Shown here in pieces: positions 61,091 to 64,000 of a stretch of 64,000 nt of DNA. Below the pieces are notes generated by a model. That model had not been told where the DNA came from. It ran no database searches and saw only the letters and a list, made by a program, of their open reading frames with translations. Every line of letters begins with the position of its first letter. Position 1 is the stretch's first letter. The DNA is from Bog-375 sp049587755 (GTDB lineage Bacteria > Acidobacteriota > Terriglobia > Bryobacterales > Bryobacteraceae): assembly GCA_049587755.1 (NCBI GenBank), contig JBAVEN010000104.1:10724-74723 (forward strand), written 5' to 3'. The position numbers and the translations under genes are program-made.

Positions 61091-62311
61091 CTATTGGCCC
61101 GGGCCGAAGTTGGACGAGATAGTGGCCGGCGGCTTGGCCGCTAAGCTCAAGCCGCCGCCACCGGCTGCCGCTAGAGTACCCTGACTCCGAGGCTGCAGGG
61201 CAACCACGCCGGCGGCGGACCGGGATGGATCCGCTTGGCTCTGCGCGGTGACGATCACCGCATACGGCTTGGCAATACCCGCCGGAGCAGTGTAGACTCC
61301 TGCGGCCGTCACCGCGCCGGGCCGCACACCGGCCGGCGCTCCGGGTGCCACCGAAACGCTCCAGAACACGTTGCGGTTGACTGCCCCGGCGACCGTGGCG
61401 GAGAACTGTTGCGTGTCCGCCGAGCTCAGTTTCTCGAAAGTGGAGTCCAGACCGACCTGAACGGCCTCAACGGCGCCATCGCGCCGGTTGCTGGCCACCA
61501 GGATGGTCTGTTTGAGCCCGTGCGCATCCGCCCAGGTGATCGCGAGATTGTCCTCGGCGCTAGCCGTGCCCGCGACCGAAGATACGGGGCCGGGCAACGT
61601 GGCCACGCGCCGATAGGGGACGCCGACGGCGGTTACGTTTCCAGCGCGATCGGTGGCGACGGCCTTATCCCGCAGGCTGGGGGAAAGCGCCACGCAGAGA
61701 AAGCTCTGGTTGTTCCAGCGCAGTGAAAAGACGTGCATGTAAGCCGTCAGGTGAACCTCGCGGTTCGTGGCCGGATCGTTGTAAGTAATGTCGTGGACGC
61801 GGACCGCTGTGGCCGCTTCCAGGCGCGGCATGGCGATCCGGAAAACCGCCGATGCGCCGGAAACGTTCTGCACGAGCTGGTAGTAGCCGGCCGTGCCGGA
61901 CACGGCGGAGGCGCTGGCACCAGGCCACAAGTCATTACCGCTGGCGGTGACGCGGCTCTCTTCGCCCGCCGCTAATACCATTTTCGAGCCGGCCGGTTCG
62001 ACCATCCGCAGCGGACACACAGGCCGCGCAAAAAGCGGAACCAGGGAGCCCGTCGGCGTCAGCCGCGAAAGCTCGAAACAGCCGAAGGCGGAGAACGGCG
62101 CGGTAACCTCCAACGGAGCCGAGCCCGCGTTGCGCGCGGTCAAGGTCAACACTGCGTCCTCACCTGGGAAATATATACTGCGATCGAGAGCGATGGTGCT
62201 TACGAGCCGGCCGCTGTTGCTCGCGGGAGAAATGGTGGTTTGCGCGAACAGCGTGGAGCAGACGATTGTGGCCGGGATTGCTGCCCTGAAGAGGATTCTG
62301 AAGATCAACAT
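61091..62311 (-). CDS. Secreted protein with Ig-like segments, unknown function
   Basis: A 406-residue exported protein. Residues 1-23 are a signal peptide (FRAAIPATIVCSTLFAQ). Residues 35-120 resemble an intracellular-proteinase-inhibitor/Ig fold (YFPGEDAVLTLTARNAGSAPLEV). Near 310-370, NRNVFWSVSV, GAVTAAGVYTAPAG and VIVTAQSQADPSRSAAG match the bacterial Ig-like repeats common in Bryobacterales surface proteins. No enzymatic motif is visible. GGAGG lies 14 bases before the ATG. A strong terminator follows. Confidence 0.75.
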   Translation of the reverse strand: MLIFRILFRAAIPATIVCSTLFAQTTISPASNSGRLVSTIALDRSIYFPGEDAVLTLTARNAGSAPLEVTAPFSAFGCFELSRLTPTGSLVPLFARPVCPLRMVEPAGSKMVLAAGEESRVTASGNDLWPGASASAVSGTAGYYQLVQNVSGASAVFRIAMPRLEAATAVRVHDITYNDPATNREVHLTAYMHVFSLRWNNQSFLCVALSPSLRDKAVATDRAGNVTAVGVPYRRVATLPGPVSSVAGTASAEDNLAITWADAHGLKQTILVASNRRDGAVEAVQVGLDSTFEKLSSADTQQFSATVAGAVNRNVFWSVSVAPGAPAGVRPGAVTAAGVYTAPAGIAKPYAVIVTAQSQADPSRSAAGVVALQPRSQGTLAAAGGGGLSLAAKPPATISSNFGPGQ

Positions 62312-62383
62312 AGTAAGCCGAGCCTCCTTGGCCCATCCTTGGCTGGGTTGCCCCAGCGAAACCCAATGCCCAAATACAAGTCC

Positions 62384-62439
62384 CTAGAGTACCTATCAGA
62401 GTACTAGTTTAATTTCTAGTGCTACTAGTACCATGCTAG
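62384..62439. promoter_or_regulatory. CTAG-rich inverted-repeat region between divergent genes
   Basis: Five CTAG tetramers occur at 62384, 62404, 62416, 62425 and 62436. Two of them lie within an inverted repeat, GTACTAGT (62401-62408) and ACTAGTAC (62424-62431). CTAG is normally rare in GC-rich bacterial DNA. The site lies between the starts of the genes at 62311 (minus) and 62534 (plus), so it may be a shared operator. Confidence 0.4.
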
Positions 62440-62533
62440 GGGCAGTGCTGCCAAGACCAACTTTGGTTAAGGGTGGCCTACCACGAAAGGTAGGGTCCGC
62501 AGCCCGTTTCCTGCAAATGACGGCGAACGCGTT

Positions 62534-63700
62534 ATGATGGACGCCGTGCGGGTGGCAGACGCCGGCGGGACCCAGGAAGCAACGCAAGGGATCGAGGCCG
62601 TGTGCGGCCTGGCGGAACAATACCGCGAGGCTCTCTGCCGGGCCAGGCTCAGCATCCGGAGCCCAGGCTTCGAGTGGTACCCCTACGACACGCTGTCGTC
62701 CCTCACCCACTGCAACCACCTGCTGCGCGGCGCCAATCGGGCGATGCTCGGGCCAAAAGGAGAAGGGCGCAAGATCCTCGACCTGGGCTGCGGGGATGGC
62801 GAGCTGGCGTTCTTTCTGGAATCGCTAGGCTACCGGGTAACCGCAGTCGACCATGGGGTTTACAATCACAACGGTATGCGTGGGGCGCGCGCCCTGAAGG
62901 CAGCGCTCGGGTCCGCGGTGGAACTGGTCGAGCTCGATCTCGACCGCCCCTTCCAATTGCCGGGTGGGCCGTACGATTTTGCGTTTCTGCTGGGCATCCT
63001 CTATCATCTGCGCAACCCGTTTCACGTTCTTGAGGAACTGGCGAAGCACGCCGCCTTCTGCTTTCTGAGCACGCGCATCGCGCGCCGCTTTCCGGGAGGG
63101 GCGCCGATGCCGAAAGACGTTGCGCTGGCATACCTGCTGGATGAGACTGAGCTCAACAACGACGAGAGCAACTACTTCGTATTTTCCGAGCCGGGCTTGC
63201 GGCTGGCGCTGAAACGCACTTACTGGGACGTGCTCGACTTCCTTTCGGTGGGCGAAACGCGCCGGTCTGACCCGGTGCGCCCCGACCGCGATGAGCGCGC
63301 CTTCTGCTTTCTGCGGAGCCGCTTCGACCGGCTGGCTAACGTGGAACTGCTGGATGGCTGGCACGAGGCCGAGGGCACCGGCTGGCGCTGGACCGGGCGG
63401 GAGTTTTCCTTTCGCATCCGTGCCACCGGCGCCACTCGGGCGCGCGCCGTGGCGATCGATCTGTTTCTTCCCGACTCGCTCTTTGCCGTCAACGGCGCGG
63501 TGACCCTGGCCGGCACTGTGAATGGCAGCCCACTGGAGCCCGCCGAGTTCCGTCGCTCCGGGGCGCAGGTTCTGGTACGTCCGCTGCCGCTGGGCGTGGA
63601 AGACATGGTGCTGCATTTCCGCGTGGGGCCCGGCCTGGCCGCCGACCAGCATGACTCGCGCGAGCGCGGCGTAGTGGTGGTATCGATCTCGGTGGAATGA
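62534..63700 (+). CDS. SAM-dependent methyltransferase, CmoB-like N-terminal module
   Basis: A 388-residue class I methyltransferase. Motif I is ILDLGCGDGELAFFLESLGYRVTAVDHG (about 81-108), motif II-like acidic ends follow (VELVELDLDRPF), and DFAFLLGILYHLRNPFHVLEEL is the post-motif seen in CmoB/mo5U34 methyltransferases. WYPYDTLSSLTHCNHLL before motif I also recalls CmoB. The C-terminal 110 residues (FSFRIRATGATRARAVAIDLF) look like a beta-sandwich not usual for CmoB, so the target may be a glycan or other molecule rather than tRNA. Confidence 0.8.
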   Translation: MMDAVRVADAGGTQEATQGIEAVCGLAEQYREALCRARLSIRSPGFEWYPYDTLSSLTHCNHLLRGANRAMLGPKGEGRKILDLGCGDGELAFFLESLGYRVTAVDHGVYNHNGMRGARALKAALGSAVELVELDLDRPFQLPGGPYDFAFLLGILYHLRNPFHVLEELAKHAAFCFLSTRIARRFPGGAPMPKDVALAYLLDETELNNDESNYFVFSEPGLRLALKRTYWDVLDFLSVGETRRSDPVRPDRDERAFCFLRSRFDRLANVELLDGWHEAEGTGWRWTGREFSFRIRATGATRARAVAIDLFLPDSLFAVNGAVTLAGTVNGSPLEPAEFRRSGAQVLVRPLPLGVEDMVLHFRVGPGLAADQHDSRERGVVVVSISVE

Positions 63701-63806
63701 GCGGCGCGAGCCGCGTGCGGTTATTCTGGAACCAATGGATCTGGTGCGTCCTTTCGGGAATTCGAAGCCATATTCCGGGCTGCTCCTCAGTGCGCGCCCG
63801 AGCCCG

Positions 63807-63843
63807 GCCGGGCATGCCCGGCCCCTGGAGTTTCTACATTTTC
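63807..63843. repeat. 16-bp palindrome plus short interspersed motif
   Basis: GCCGGGCATGCCCGGC (63807-63822) is a perfect palindrome. It is followed by CCCCTGGAGTTTCTACATTTTC-type sequence (63822-63843), which matches 57863-57884 at 18 of 22 positions. Confidence 0.5.
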
Positions 63844-63875
63844 GTAAGCGCCACTGTAGCGCCGGCGGTCTTGCC

Positions 63876-64000
63876 TGTACGGAATCATGACATCTGCGAC
63901 ATTCGGTATCAAGACATCTGCGACATTTTTGGGGTAGGATTCTCGGCCGAGAGTCGAGGAAATCATGCCCTGGAAGAAGGCGGATGTGCAGGATCAGCGG
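63876..64000 (+). mobile_element. Left end of an IS481-like insertion sequence (partial)
   Basis: The element is inferred from the transposase start at 63965 and the DNA before it. TGTACGGAATCATGACATCTG begins at 63876, and IS481-type ends often start with TGT. A 15-bp direct repeat GACATCTGCGACATT occurs at 63889-63903 and 63913-63927, 24 bp apart, a possible transposase-binding repeat. The exact left border is uncertain. Confidence 0.5.
63965..64000 (+). CDS. IS481-family transposase, first 12 residues
   Basis: The frame starts at ATG 63965 with GAGGA five bases upstream and runs off the right edge. The 12 visible residues, MPWKKADVQDQR, match the usual start of IS481-type integrase-core transposases (MPWKE followed by a short acidic stretch). 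Nothing else can be seen. Confidence 0.55.
   Translation, partial: MPWKKADVQDQR

Noticed and set aside
62312..62380. A possible riboswitch in the leader of the secreted-protein gene (pairing TGGGTT with AACCCA on the minus strand).
   Set aside because: It does not match the cyclic-di-GMP or other riboswitch cores I know; the stem is only 6 bp.
1..64000. tRNA, rRNA and CRISPR arrays.
   Set aside because: Nothing resembling tRNA T-loop/CCA regions, rRNA conserved segments or regularly spaced identical repeats was noticed; a covariance search would be decisive.

Overview
The window looks like a chromosomal segment of a soil-type Acidobacteriota, most likely of the Bryobacterales/Solibacter kind. 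The reasons are uniformly GC-rich coding sequence, an ADOP-type duplicated FtsX permease, two secreted enzymes ending in the Solibacter-type C-terminal domain (TIGR03437 style), many twin-arginine (Tat) leaders, an FG-GAP/ASPIC protein and several secreted glycoside hydrolases. The taxonomic call is inference from family content; no rRNA or tRNA gene was seen.

Layout. 0-11.6 kb: a partial outer-membrane-type protein, a Tat-exported GH2 enzyme, an ADOP permease, a small membrane protein, an NmrA-like oxidoreductase, an enolase-superfamily enzyme, an aldehyde dehydrogenase and a CRTAC1-like FG-GAP protein. 11.9-25.95 kb: one co-directional cluster for hydrogen/electron metabolism. It holds hdrC, hdrB, a 1497-residue HdrA with an inserted NAD(P)H-glutamate-synthase-type module, mvhD, mvhG, mvhA, a maturation protease, a 1253-residue polytopic membrane protein ending in nine c-type heme motifs, a MarR regulator with a four-cysteine tail, and hypC. 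26-33.8 kb: a BNR/sortilin-like protein, an amidohydrolase, a frameshifted M19 dipeptidase and an ornithine-cyclodeaminase-like enzyme. 33.8-43.1 kb: a membrane polyferredoxin, two DUF362 proteins, a radical SAM AmrS-type enzyme, a MEMO-AMMECR1 fusion and a membrane spermidine-synthase-like protein. The radical SAM and MEMO-AMMECR1 proteins both carry export-like N-termini. 43.2-50.6 kb: polysaccharide degradation (GH44, a GH2 gene with an in-frame amber codon, a six-hairpin-type glycosidase). 50.7-57.8 kb: an acetate-kinase-like gene, transketolase and a secreted subtilase. 58-60.9 kb: a korDABC-type 2-oxoacid:ferredoxin oxidoreductase operon on the minus strand. 61-64 kb: a secreted protein with a clear terminator, a CmoB-like methyltransferase, and the left end of an IS481-like element running off the right edge.

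How it works together. The Hdr/Mvh set has every component of an H2-oxidising, flavin-based electron-bifurcating complex. The HdrA is expanded by a second HdrA unit and a GltD-like flavoprotein, suggesting an NAD(P)(H) branch as well as ferredoxin. The adjacent multiheme membrane protein suggests a link to the membrane or periplasm. A 20-bp motif overlapping the predicted -10 region of both hdrC and marR suggests the MarR protein controls itself and the cluster. The 33.8-43.1 kb cluster could be a periplasmic radical-SAM modification system fed by the membrane polyferredoxin; this is the most unusual functional hypothesis in the window. Interspersed palindromic repeats occur in intergenic spaces, and one copy lies in frame inside a coding sequence.
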